Positions 25,498-36,295 of a stretch of DNA of 64,000 nucleotides are shown here, piece after piece. Both the position numbers and the translations under genes were made by a program. Every line of letters starts with the position of its first letter. The stretch's first letter is position 1. The stretch spans positions 153,929 through 217,928 of the forward strand of contig PNAA01000034.1 of the NCBI GenBank assembly GCA_003169975.1, read 5' to 3'. The DNA comes from Spartobacteria bacterium. GTDB taxonomy: Bacteria; Verrucomicrobiota; Verrucomicrobiia; Chthoniobacterales; UBA10450. Under the pieces are notes generated by a model that was given only the letters and a program-made list of their open reading frames with translations, had not been told where the DNA came from and did not search any database.

Positions 25498-26712
25498 TCA
25501 ATGTCGCTTGCCATAGTTTAGAAAGGATTTGTGTAGGTCATCGGAGTCTTTCTCTTCATCCAACCCGTTAATCTGAAACGAGCGGCCGCGCCGGTACGGA
25601 CCGAATTTTTTCGCAAACTCTTTCCTAAACTTATTAAAGCGGTGCCACTCGTCCGATCCGCCAGGCACGCGATAGTCTCGCTCCCACGGGCGACGCCCGT
25701 AGGCGTCGAAACCCGTCGAGGTGCCACCTTTAAAGCCGATCAGAACCTCGCTCGTAAAAGAAACGGATCTAGGATCAGGCATCAACAGGTAACCTTTTCC
25801 GTAGTTCGCCCAATCTGCTTTCGAAACATGCTGGTCCGGATATAACCATTCTTCTTTTCCGGCAGCGAGAAATCGGAGGGCTCGCGCCTTGATGATAAAG
25901 TTGATCTCTCGGACCTCCTGTTCGGTCAAATGGCGTTCGACTTGAATCGCTAGCAGCTGGAACATTGCGTTTCGCAGCGGGTTTGGATTTGGACGAAGGG
26001 CGACAGGATTCTGATAGGGATTTCGCACCCATGAGAGATTTGTAAGAATCAGGATCTTATCGAGGGACAAAGGAAAAATGGTTTGGGTTGCGTTAAGCCA
26101 AATTTCCGGATCCTTAAAGTCTTTGCACCATTGTGAGCGAGGACCACATCGCCGGTTGTATACCGTAACTGGATGGTCCGAGATGATGAACTTTGTTGCA
26201 GAGCGCGAGGCGTCAGCGATCAACCAAATGCATTCCGTCCATGTGGCGCAAAACAGGTCTCGAAGCGCGATCATGCCTCCCAGAATCTCATTGCGTTCGT
26301 TGCTTTTGATTGTCTCACGCAGCAATGCAAGGCCCTTTGGCGTTCGAAGTTTTTGCGCGCTCATATACCGGACCAAACTGAGAAACGCTTCTGACGCCCC
26401 GGCTGCTCCGTGGCGAAAATTGGCAAAGTGACTTACTCCAAATCGACCGCGCCGGTCAATTTCCCCGAAGAATAATTGTTCAATCTCCGTCGAGCTCAGA
26501 GAACCCAGCTGGACCGTATAAAGGTTGTCTTCACAAAAGCAGCTCCTTGGCCCTCGAAGCTTGACCTCTTTTGCGAAGTGAACGCCACCCTTAGCATCTC
26601 TGAAACTAGGCGGGCTAAAATCCAAATAAAAGAGTTTATGGCTACCCGGTACCAAGAATCGTTTTTGATACCACTCTGGAACATAATGGTTGTTCGTATA
26701 TTCCGACGACAC
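25498..26712 (-). CDS. DUF4238 domain protein
   Basis: 404 residues. The N-terminal NNHYVPEWYQKRFLVPG is the hallmark HYVPxxYxxxF of DUF4238, and the middle segment ATKFIISDHPVTVYN is the second conserved block of the family. Function is unknown. Members occur sporadically, often in accessory regions. It lies 116 bases upstream of the DUF3800 gene on the same strand, so the two may form one unit. Confidence 0.82.
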   Translation of the reverse strand: MSSEYTNNHYVPEWYQKRFLVPGSHKLFYLDFSPPSFRDAKGGVHFAKEVKLRGPRSCFCEDNLYTVQLGSLSSTEIEQLFFGEIDRRGRFGVSHFANFRHGAAGASEAFLSLVRYMSAQKLRTPKGLALLRETIKSNERNEILGGMIALRDLFCATWTECIWLIADASRSATKFIISDHPVTVYNRRCGPRSQWCKDFKDPEIWLNATQTIFPLSLDKILILTNLSWVRNPYQNPVALRPNPNPLRNAMFQLLAIQVERHLTEQEVREINFIIKARALRFLAAGKEEWLYPDQHVSKADWANYGKGYLLMPDPRSVSFTSEVLIGFKGGTSTGFDAYGRRPWERDYRVPGGSDEWHRFNKFRKEFAKKFGPYRRGRSFQINGLDEEKDSDDLHKSFLNYGKRH

Positions 26713-26943
26713 TGTTGATACTACTTCCGAAGAATGAAACCTAGGACGCGGTCGCGCGGTTCGCCGCGGGAGATAATTCCGCGAAAAACTTTTGCCATCA
26801 AGTTAGCGATGCGGCGGGTGACTTCGACGCAGTTATTTTCAAAGCTCGAGGCCTTCGGCGTGGCCAGGAGGAGATTGAAAGCGCTGATGCTGGTTGGGAG
26901 GGGCACGGCGCATCCTTACAAGAAGATGGGCTGGAAACAAGCC

Positions 26944-27633
26944 TCAGAGCAGCCTAACCGCGGTCACCGCGATGCTCCCGCCGAAGCAGACGTCGACGTC
27001 GGCTCCCGGCGTGCGGTGGCGCAGGTTGTAGTCGCCCGCGTAGTAAAGTCCGCTCTCGGCTTCGTGCCGGTAATTGAGCGGCAAGGGTTTGGGATCGAGC
27101 GGACACCAGACGACTTCCGGATCGGGCGCCTCCGGCGGCAGCAGCGGCAGGTTCACGTTGTAGAAAACACCGGGCTCGATCGGCTGCGCGAGCAGATCGG
27201 CGAGCAGCGGCTTGATCCAGCGCGTGGCGCGGTCCCAATCGTACTCGACTCCTGACTTGCGGTAGTGCGAAAAGGCGATACCGGGCCAGCCGTGCATGAG
27301 CGCTTCGCGGACCGCCGCCACCGTGCCCGAGTAATAGACATCGGCGCCCAGGTTCGCGCCGTGATTGATGCCGCTCAGGATCCATTTCGCGTCCGGCACA
27401 GCGTGGAGCAGGCCGAGTCGGGTGCAGTCGGCCGGAGTGCCGTGGATGGCGAAACGATTCTCGCCGCGGGGCTCGATCCGGACGCCTTCGCGCCAGGTCA
27501 CGGCGTGGCTCACGCCGGATTGCGGTCCGGCGGGCGCGACCACTACCGGTTCGCCAAGGCTTTCGGCTGCGCCGACCAGCGCGGCAAGACCCGGGGCATC
27601 GATCCCGTCGTCGTTGGTCACGAGAAATTTCAT
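26944..27633 (-). CDS. surE: 5-prime/3-prime-nucleotidase SurE
   Basis: 229 residues from the internal ATG at 27633 (MKFLVTNDDG); a ten-residue upstream extension is not conserved. The metal site NDDGIDAPG, the GPQSGVSHAVT segment and SGINHGANLGADVYYSGTVAAVREAL are SurE hallmarks. SurE is a cytoplasmic, metal-dependent survival-protein phosphatase that dephosphorylates nucleoside monophosphates and short polyphosphate. It is 78 bases from the ArsR-like gene on the same strand. Confidence 0.94.
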   Translation of the reverse strand: MKFLVTNDDGIDAPGLAALVGAAESLGEPVVVAPAGPQSGVSHAVTWREGVRIEPRGENRFAIHGTPADCTRLGLLHAVPDAKWILSGINHGANLGADVYYSGTVAAVREALMHGWPGIAFSHYRKSGVEYDWDRATRWIKPLLADLLAQPIEPGVFYNVNLPLLPPEAPDPEVVWCPLDPKPLPLNYRHEAESGLYYAGDYNLRHRTPGADVDVCFGGSIAVTAVRLL

Positions 27634-27711
27634 CAGGGCGCAGATTAATCCGGTCGGTCGCATCGAGCGAACTGTCCTGCCTGAAGGGACTCGCCGCGGC
27701 GCGTCCCTCCG

Positions 27712-28068
27712 CTAGCTTTTCTGCTCGACAAACTGCTTCAGCCTAACGAGCGCTTCGTTCCATCGTTGCCTGACAAGGTCGAGATAATCCCTGGTTTCTT
27801 CCAATGGCTTCGGCTCGATTTTGAAAAGGCATTCGCGGCCGGCCATTTCGCCTCGGACGAGGCCCGCGTTTTCCAGGACGCGCAAGTGTTTCGTGATCGC
27901 CTGCCGGGTGATGGGCGAACCTTCGGCCAGCTGCGAGATCGAGCAGGGAGCTTCCTCGCAAAGCCGAGCGATGAGCGAAAGCCGCGTCTCGTCCCCGAGC
28001 GCGGCGAAGACCGGCACGTGACGGCGCCGCTGCGACGCGGTGGCAACGCCGCCGCTATTGCCTGACAT
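27712..28068 (-). CDS. ArsR-family transcriptional regulator
   Basis: 118 residues from the ATG at 28068, which overlaps the last codons of the SRPBCC gene. The winged-helix is clear: FAALGDETRLSLIARL, then ISQLAEGSPITRQAITKHLRVLENAGLV, the recognition helix and wing lead-in of the ArsR fold. No metal-binding Cys pair is evident, which places it with the ArsR regulators that pair with SRPBCC/AHSA1 proteins rather than with metal sensors. The overlap indicates translational coupling. It probably controls its own operon through the palindrome at 28518-28551. Confidence 0.9.
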   Translation of the reverse strand: MSGNSGGVATASQRRRHVPVFAALGDETRLSLIARLCEEAPCSISQLAEGSPITRQAITKHLRVLENAGLVRGEMAGRECLFKIEPKPLEETRDYLDLVRQRWNEALVRLKQFVEQKS

Positions 28069-28516
28069 GGCATTCGATGTTCTGCAGCTGCTCCGTCCAG
28101 CCGCCGTCATTCATGCGAAACGCCTCCGCGCGACGCTCCGGCGGAAGCTTGGCAAAGCCCGATTCCGTGACGGTGAGCAAGGTGCCGTCGCCCGTCTCTT
28201 CCAGCCGGAACTCGACCAGCGTCGGCGTTTCTCCGGAGTAATCGACGCCGGGTTCGATCGCGTAAGGATGCCAGGTGTAGGAGAAGAGATGCTCGGGTTC
28301 CATCTTTTGCACCACGACTTCCATCCGGACGTGCTCGTAGCCGGGGTCGGTAATCTGGCCACGGGAGGTTTGCCCGGGGACAAACGGCGTTTCCAGGTTT
28401 ACCCGGAACCAGGCGGAGAATTCCCGGTAATCGGTGAGGGCGCGCCAGACTCTCGCGCGCGGCGCTTTCAGCTCGATTTGTCTTTCGATTCGATCTTCGT
28501 CAATAGGCAATGTCAT
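28055..28516 (-). CDS. SRPBCC (AHSA1-like) domain protein
   Basis: 153 residues. RIERQIELKAPRARVWRALTDYREFSAWF is the typical N-terminal strand-helix of the AHSA1/START-like fold, and LLTVTESGFAKLPPERR with WTEQLQNIECHV is its closing helix region. The fold makes a hydrophobic pocket. Partners of ArsR-type regulators in this arrangement are common but their ligands are mostly unknown. First gene of a two-gene unit, directly preceded by a 13-base inverted repeat. Confidence 0.88.
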   Translation of the reverse strand: MTLPIDEDRIERQIELKAPRARVWRALTDYREFSAWFRVNLETPFVPGQTSRGQITDPGYEHVRMEVVVQKMEPEHLFSYTWHPYAIEPGVDYSGETPTLVEFRLEETGDGTLLTVTESGFAKLPPERRAEAFRMNDGGWTEQLQNIECHVRQ

Positions 28517-28517
28517 G

Positions 28518-28551
28518 GTTGCACGTTAGGCGAGTTCTCCTAACGTGCAAC
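28518..28551. promoter_or_regulatory. Perfect 13-base inverted repeat at the SRPBCC/ArsR operon start
   Basis: GTTGCACGTTAGG (28518-28530) and CCTAACGTGCAAC (28539-28551) are exact reverse complements around an 8-base centre. The left arm starts one base upstream of the SRPBCC start codon, covering the place where a ribosome-binding site and promoter end would be. It is a strong candidate for the ArsR operator. It also carries the CGTTAGGC core of the overrepresented word. Confidence 0.7.
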
Positions 28552-28616
28552 TTGTTAGTTGCTCTTTTTTGGGGGCCCAGCCAACCGCCCGGGGAGGGAG
28601 CAGGGGGAGTTTAATT

Positions 28617-31262
<2,646 letters not shown>

Positions 31263-31372
31263 GGGGCAGCCTGTGGTTCCGCCGCGCAATTGTCCAGCTC
31301 ATGTAAATCGGCGCGTTTCCAGAGAAGACCTCTTGCGCGGCGACGTTGCGGTTGTAAAAGGCTGGCATTCCG

Positions 31373-32227
31373 ATGCCGCGCCGTTTCCTGCCGCCCGTTC
31401 TGCTCCTGCTCGCGGCGCTCTGCTGGAGCCTCGGCGGCGTGCTCATCAAGTCGATCGATTGGCCGCCGATGGCGGTCGCCGGCGGCCGGAGCGCGATCGC
31501 CATTCCGGTGATCCTGCTCTGCATCGGGCGACCCCGCTTCACGTTTTCCCGGGCGCAGATCGGGGGCGCAATCGGCTACGCCGGGACGGTCATCCTCTTT
31601 GTCTTCGCGACCCGGATGACGACGGCGGCGAACGCCATCTTCCTGCAATACACCGCGCCGATTTACGTCGCGCTCATCGGGCGCTGGTATCTGGACGAGC
31701 GCGCATCGCCGGTGGATTGGCTGGTCATCGCGGTCGCGCTGCTCGGGATTGCGCTTTTCTTCTTCGACCGCCTAACGACTGCCGGGATGTGGGGAAACAT
31801 CATCGCGCTGGCGAGCGGACTCGCGTTTGCATCCGTCGCGCTTTTTTTGCGCAAGGAAAAAGCCGGCTCGCCGGTCGCGAGCATCGTGCTCGGCAACGTG
31901 ATCGTCGCGCTCGCCGGCGCGCCTTTCATCTTCGAGGCACCTTCGTTAGGCGAAAGCGGCCTCTGGCGGCTGGCGCTGCTCGGCACCGTGCAACTCGGCC
32001 TGCCCTATGTCTTTTATGCCGCGGCGATCAAGCAGGTCACCGCGCTCGAGGCGACGCTGATTCCGCTGCTCGAGCCGGTGTTGAATCCTCTCTGGGTGAT
32101 GCTCGCGCTCGGCGAACAACCCGGCCCGTGGGCGATCGTCGGCGGGCTGCTCGTGCTCGGCGCGGTCCTCGGTCGAGGGGTGATTATGATGCGAACCAGA
32201 CCACCACTGCTGCCGTCTCCAGATTGA
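31373..32227 (+). CDS. EamA/DMT family transporter
   Basis: 284 residues with about ten membrane helices in two EamA repeats (LLLLAALCWSLGGVLIKSI at the start, EATLIPLLEPVLNPLWVMLALGE in the second half, the usual EamA ending). It is an inner-membrane exporter or permease of unknown substrate. A second copy of the KLRDLRPEKDP small peptide gene starts 45 bases downstream on the same strand, so the two may be co-transcribed. Only generally similar to the other EamA protein at 990-1844. Confidence 0.88.
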   Translation: MPRRFLPPVLLLLAALCWSLGGVLIKSIDWPPMAVAGGRSAIAIPVILLCIGRPRFTFSRAQIGGAIGYAGTVILFVFATRMTTAANAIFLQYTAPIYVALIGRWYLDERASPVDWLVIAVALLGIALFFFDRLTTAGMWGNIIALASGLAFASVALFLRKEKAGSPVASIVLGNVIVALAGAPFIFEAPSLGESGLWRLALLGTVQLGLPYVFYAAAIKQVTALEATLIPLLEPVLNPLWVMLALGEQPGPWAIVGGLLVLGAVLGRGVIMMRTRPPLLPSPD

Positions 32228-32272
32228 AGCGCGACCTTGACGGCAAAACTCGCGCGAACGAAAATTCCAAAG

Positions 32273-32440
32273 ATGGACGCCGAGCCTAACGAAGAGACGG
32301 GCGACAGCGCGGACGAAGGATCGCCGGAGACGACGCCGGAAGGGCCCCAATCCAAACTCCGCGATTTGCGACCGGAGAAGGACCCGATGGGCGCCAGCCG
32401 CAGTCGTTTGCCGAAGAGCAGCGTGGAAAATCCTTCCTAA
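32273..32440 (+). CDS. Small acidic peptide with KLRDLRPEKDP motif, copy 2
   Basis: 55 residues, starting MDAEPNEETG, with KLRDLRPEKDP at residues 28-38 and then MGASRSRLPK. It is the paralogue of the gene at 24338; the motif has the same residue number in both, and the opening residues and the Gly-Ala after the motif are shared. The acidic first half and the basic end diverge. It follows an EamA exporter by 45 bases. Whether it is a secreted or modified peptide or a small intracellular protein cannot be told. Confidence 0.7.
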   Translation: MDAEPNEETGDSADEGSPETTPEGPQSKLRDLRPEKDPMGASRSRLPKSSVENPS

Positions 32441-32527
32441 AGACGGGCACCCTCCCATCGTTAGGCACGATCCGTTACGACGGCGATCGGAGTCTTGTTT
32501 TTCGGAAGAAGAGGCCGATAAAAAAGT

Positions 32528-33550
32528 ATGTCGAAAAAAATGCGTGCGGTGCAGGTGCCCCAGGCGAAGGGGGCGTTTCAAATTGTGGAAATGGAAATCC
32601 CGGAGCCACCAGCGGGCTGGGTGCGGGTGAAGGTGCAGGCTTGCGGGATTTGTCACAGCGATTCGTTAGTCAAGGACGGGCTCTGGCCGGGGATTCAGTA
32701 TCCACGCGTGCCCGGGCATGAGGCGATCGGGACGGTCGAGGCCATCGGGTCCGGCGTGGAGGGATGGAAAACCGGGCAGCGGGTCGGGGTCGGCTGGCAC
32801 GGCGGGCATTGCGGCTATTGCGATTCCTGCCGGCGCGGTGATTTCTTTGCCTGTCAGATAGCTCTTTTGACCACCGGGATTTCCTTCGATGGCGGGTATG
32901 CGGAATACCTGAACGCTCCGGCCAAAGCGCTGGCCTCGATGCCGGACGAGTTGTCGGCGGTGGAGAGCGCGCCACTGATGTGTGCCGGGGTCACGACCTT
33001 CAATGCGTTGCGCAACAGCGCGGCGCGCGCGGGCGACCTGGTCGCGGTGCTCGGGATCGGCGGGCTCGGCCACCTCGGCGTGCAATACGCCGCGAAGATG
33101 GGCTTCCGGACGGTGGCGATCGCGCGCGGGAAGGACAAGGAACCGCTCGCCCGAGAGCTGGGCGCGGCGCAATACATCGACAGCCAGGCACAAAATCCGG
33201 CGGCGGAACTCCAGAAATTAGGCGGCGCGAAAGTCGTGATCGCGACCGTCACCAATGCCGACGCGATGGCCGCAACGATAGGTGGCCTCGCGCCTAACGG
33301 CGTCTTCATCGTCATCGGCGCGGCTGGTCCGATCCAGGTCGATCCGCTCCTGCTGATCAGCGGCGCGCGCTCGGTCAAAGGCTGGTATTCGGGAACGTCG
33401 ATCGATTCCCAGGACACGCTCCGGTTTAGTGCGCTCGCCGGGGTGAAATCGAGGAACGAGATTTATTCGTTGTCGCAAGTGAGCGAAGCCTACGACCGAA
33501 TGATGAGCGGCAAGGCGCGGTTCCGGGTCGTGCTCGACATGGCACGGTAA
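32528..33550 (+). CDS. Zinc-dependent alcohol dehydrogenase
   Basis: 340 residues. The catalytic zinc ligands are in CGICHSD and PGHEAIG, the structural zinc Cys cluster in HCGYCDSCRRGDFFAC, and the NAD(P)-binding Rossmann motif in VLGIGGLGHLGVQYA. It belongs to the cinnamyl-alcohol/short-alcohol group of medium-chain dehydrogenases, oxidising alcohols or reducing aldehydes in the cytoplasm. The ATG at 32528 opens the canonical MRAVQV-type start. It stands alone. Confidence 0.92.
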   Translation: MSKKMRAVQVPQAKGAFQIVEMEIPEPPAGWVRVKVQACGICHSDSLVKDGLWPGIQYPRVPGHEAIGTVEAIGSGVEGWKTGQRVGVGWHGGHCGYCDSCRRGDFFACQIALLTTGISFDGGYAEYLNAPAKALASMPDELSAVESAPLMCAGVTTFNALRNSAARAGDLVAVLGIGGLGHLGVQYAAKMGFRTVAIARGKDKEPLARELGAAQYIDSQAQNPAAELQKLGGAKVVIATVTNADAMAATIGGLAPNGVFIVIGAAGPIQVDPLLLISGARSVKGWYSGTSIDSQDTLRFSALAGVKSRNEIYSLSQVSEAYDRMMSGKARFRVVLDMAR

Positions 33551-33690
33551 AGACAAAGGCCGGGCGCTCTGATTTCAGCGTTCGGAGTTCAGATGCCAGC
33601 TCCGGTGAGGGATCGACGAGCTTGACGCCGCCGTCCCGTTCTGCCCACAGTGCGCCTCATGAATAACCACTCGTCCGACAGGAAGGAACG

Positions 33691-35979
33691 ATGAGGAGGG
33701 CACCGTCGCGAATCCTGGCGCTCGTGGCGATCCTGCTGCTGCTGGCGGCGACGTTCCAGCTGGCCTCGCTGCTCGGGCCCGCCCGCGCGGAGCGGAAACT
33801 GAACGAGATGAACGAGCAGAAGCGCGAGAGCAAAGAGAGCCCGCCGGAAGACTGGTTTGTTACTCAGCGAGTGACTCATGGCGGAATCCCGCCTGGCGCC
33901 CTGGAGAAGGCTGGCGCGCAGGCGGCCGCGCTCGCCATGGCCAGCGAACAGTCAGCTCCGCAGGCCCGGTCGCGCTGGCAGTTTGTCGGGCCGACCAACA
34001 TCGGGGGCCGTGTGGTGGACATCGCCGTGGACCCGGTTGCCGCCGACACGATTTACGTGGCCGCAGCCACTGGAGGCGTGTGGAAGAGCACCGACCGGGG
34101 GTCCCACTTCACCGCGATCTGGCCGGCGACGAACCCGCAGTCGATGGGAGCGCTGGTTATCACTCCGAATGGGACCCTGTTTGCGGGGACCGGCGAGGCT
34201 AACCCGGGCGGTGGAAGCATCACCTACGGCGGATCGGGCATCTATCGATCAGTCGACGGCGGCACGACCTGGCAGGTCGTTGGGCTAACGAACTCTGGCG
34301 CCATCGGCCGGCTGGCGGTGGATCCTACCAACCCGCAGCACATCTTTGCCGCCGTCGCCGGTCAGCTCTACAACCATGGCGGCGAACGCGGTGTCTACAA
34401 ATCGACGGACGGCGGCTCCACTTGGACGCAGGTGCTGGCGGGCGACAACGACACCACGGGAGCCGTGGACCTCGCCATCGATCCCACCAACCCGAATCGT
34501 GTTTTTGCGGCGATGTGGGATCACTTACGCGAACCCGACTTGCGCACCTACGGCGGCGTTGGATCGGGCGTCTACCGATCGACCGACGGCGGGACGACAT
34601 GGCAACGCCTAACGAACGGGCTCCCGGCTCCCGCCACCACAATCGGCCGGATCGGAGTGGCTCTGGCCGCGTCGAACCCACAGCGGCTTTACGCCATCGT
34701 TAACCAGACGAACGGACTGTTCCAAGGCTTCTACACATCCGCCGACGGCGGAGACACCTGGACCAAGCTCCCCACGAGCTCGACGCTTTCGGGGGCGCAG
34801 TCGACCTACGGTTGGTGGTTCGGCCGGGTCTGGGTGGATCCTCTCGACCAGACGCATGTCTTCGCGGCCGGAGTCTACCTCTGCGAGTCGAAGAACAGCG
34901 GTTCGACATTCGCGGGAGAGTTCAGCCCGCACGCCGACGATCACGCGATGGCCTGGGATCTCAAGGTGCCTGGCCGCGCCTACCTCGGGAACGACGGCGG
35001 CACCTACCGTTCAGACGTCAACGGCTCGAACGATCAATGGACCTTCGCGATCAGCCAACCGTTCACGCAGTTCTACAGCGTGGACGTGAGCGAGCAGGAT
35101 AGCAGCCGGCTCGTCGGCGGAGCGCAGGATAATGGCGTCAACCGCTCCTACGGCGGGACGCCATGGAACACCTACGTCGGAGGCGACGGGGAGGAGGCGC
35201 TGATCGATCCCGTCGACCAGAACATGGTCTACGGATGCAGCCAGTACGGCGCTTGCCTTCGCTCGACCAACGGCGGCGACTCCAGCATCGACTTCACCGG
35301 CGCCACGGTCTCCTCCAGGCGGAACTGGCTCACCCCGCTTCAGTTCGATCCGGCCAACCCGGCAGTCCTCTACTACGCGGGCAACCAGGTCAACCGATCC
35401 TCCGACCACGCCGTGCACTGGTCGGTTATCAGCCCGGACCTCACCGGAGGACCCGGCCGCGATCCCAGCTATCCATTTGGCACAGTGACCACGGTGGCCG
35501 GGGCAAAAACCGATCCCAACCGCGTCCTGGCCGGAACCGATGACGGCCGGCTCTGGTTCACGACCAACCTGGGCACGAACTGGATTCGCGTGACCGATCC
35601 CGACGTGCCCGGAACCTGGGTGACCCGGGTGATGGTCGACCCGGTGAACGCGCAGGTCGCTTACGCCACCTTCTCGGGTTTCCGGTCCGGGGTGGCGTTG
35701 CCCTACGTGCTAAAAACGACAGATGGCGGGACCACATGGTCGAGCATCGTCGGCAACCTTCCCCAGGCTCCGGTGAACGACATCGTGGTCGTCGGTTCGA
35801 CGCTCTACGTGGCTTCCGACGTGGGCGTATTCAGTTCGGCTAACGGCGGACGAAAGTGGCGCACCGCCGCGACGGGCCTGCCGAACGTCCCGGTTACTGA
35901 CCTCGAATACCGGGCCGCATCCAACGCGCTCTACGCCGCCACCTTCGGCCGGGGGATGTTCATTCTGGCGCTGCCTTAG
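33691..35979 (+). CDS. Large exported BNR/Asp-box beta-propeller protein
   Basis: 762 residues with an N-terminal hydrophobic segment (LALVAILLLLAATFQLASLLG) that should act as a signal or anchor. The rest consists of repeated blades with Asp-box motifs (STDRGSHF, SVDGGTTW, STDGGSTW, STDGGTTW, SADGGDTW, TTDGGTTW), as in sialidase and sortilin/VPS10-like propellers. No catalytic motif was recognised. Such proteins bind glycans or proteins at the cell surface. The composition is close to that of the flanking genes. Confidence 0.85.
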   Translation: MRRAPSRILALVAILLLLAATFQLASLLGPARAERKLNEMNEQKRESKESPPEDWFVTQRVTHGGIPPGALEKAGAQAAALAMASEQSAPQARSRWQFVGPTNIGGRVVDIAVDPVAADTIYVAAATGGVWKSTDRGSHFTAIWPATNPQSMGALVITPNGTLFAGTGEANPGGGSITYGGSGIYRSVDGGTTWQVVGLTNSGAIGRLAVDPTNPQHIFAAVAGQLYNHGGERGVYKSTDGGSTWTQVLAGDNDTTGAVDLAIDPTNPNRVFAAMWDHLREPDLRTYGGVGSGVYRSTDGGTTWQRLTNGLPAPATTIGRIGVALAASNPQRLYAIVNQTNGLFQGFYTSADGGDTWTKLPTSSTLSGAQSTYGWWFGRVWVDPLDQTHVFAAGVYLCESKNSGSTFAGEFSPHADDHAMAWDLKVPGRAYLGNDGGTYRSDVNGSNDQWTFAISQPFTQFYSVDVSEQDSSRLVGGAQDNGVNRSYGGTPWNTYVGGDGEEALIDPVDQNMVYGCSQYGACLRSTNGGDSSIDFTGATVSSRRNWLTPLQFDPANPAVLYYAGNQVNRSSDHAVHWSVISPDLTGGPGRDPSYPFGTVTTVAGAKTDPNRVLAGTDDGRLWFTTNLGTNWIRVTDPDVPGTWVTRVMVDPVNAQVAYATFSGFRSGVALPYVLKTTDGGTTWSSIVGNLPQAPVNDIVVVGSTLYVASDVGVFSSANGGRKWRTAATGLPNVPVTDLEYRAASNALYAATFGRGMFILALP

Positions 35980-36295
35980 TGAAATCGAGATTTTCGGACT
36001 GACCCCGTCGCCTTCCCCGATTGCTGCAACGGCAACCGCCAATCGAAGCGCGGCGCGGACAATTCCTGGAACCCATCCCAAAACCTGTCATTCTGATCCC
36101 GCAGTCGCGGGAGAAGAATCTCTCACTGATTTCTCCGGATGGTTGGATGGGAGAATGGTCAGAGATGTTTCGACTCCGCTCAACACGACAGTGTTTGGCA
36201 CAGGTCTTGGGATAGCTTCTAGTCATTTAGCCTGAACCGTTTTACTCGTTAGGCGAGCAGCCCGTCCCGCTCTTCTTCTGACAAGCGAAGTGCAT
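35980..36295. other. Intergenic stretch with a dispersed repeat
   Basis: About 315 bases between the propeller gene and the leftward TolB-like/TPR gene. It contains a dispersed repeat (36085-36136) and one copy of the TCGTTAGGC word at 36246, one of the few outside coding sequence. I see no gene or clear terminator stem in the rest. Confidence 0.6.
36085..36136. repeat. Dispersed repeat with CCCGCAGTCGCGGG core
   Basis: The stretch begins CTGTCATTCTGAT and contains a 5-base stem CCCGC-AGTC-GCGGG, then GAGAAGAATCTCTCACTG. It shares its core (inverted) with 5261-5289 and its start with the elements at 570 and 50597. Confidence 0.55.

Noticed and set aside
26713..26943. Possible small gene between the DUF4238 and SurE genes
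   Set aside because: Frames on both strands are short and match nothing; the stretch shows no start with a ribosome-binding site.
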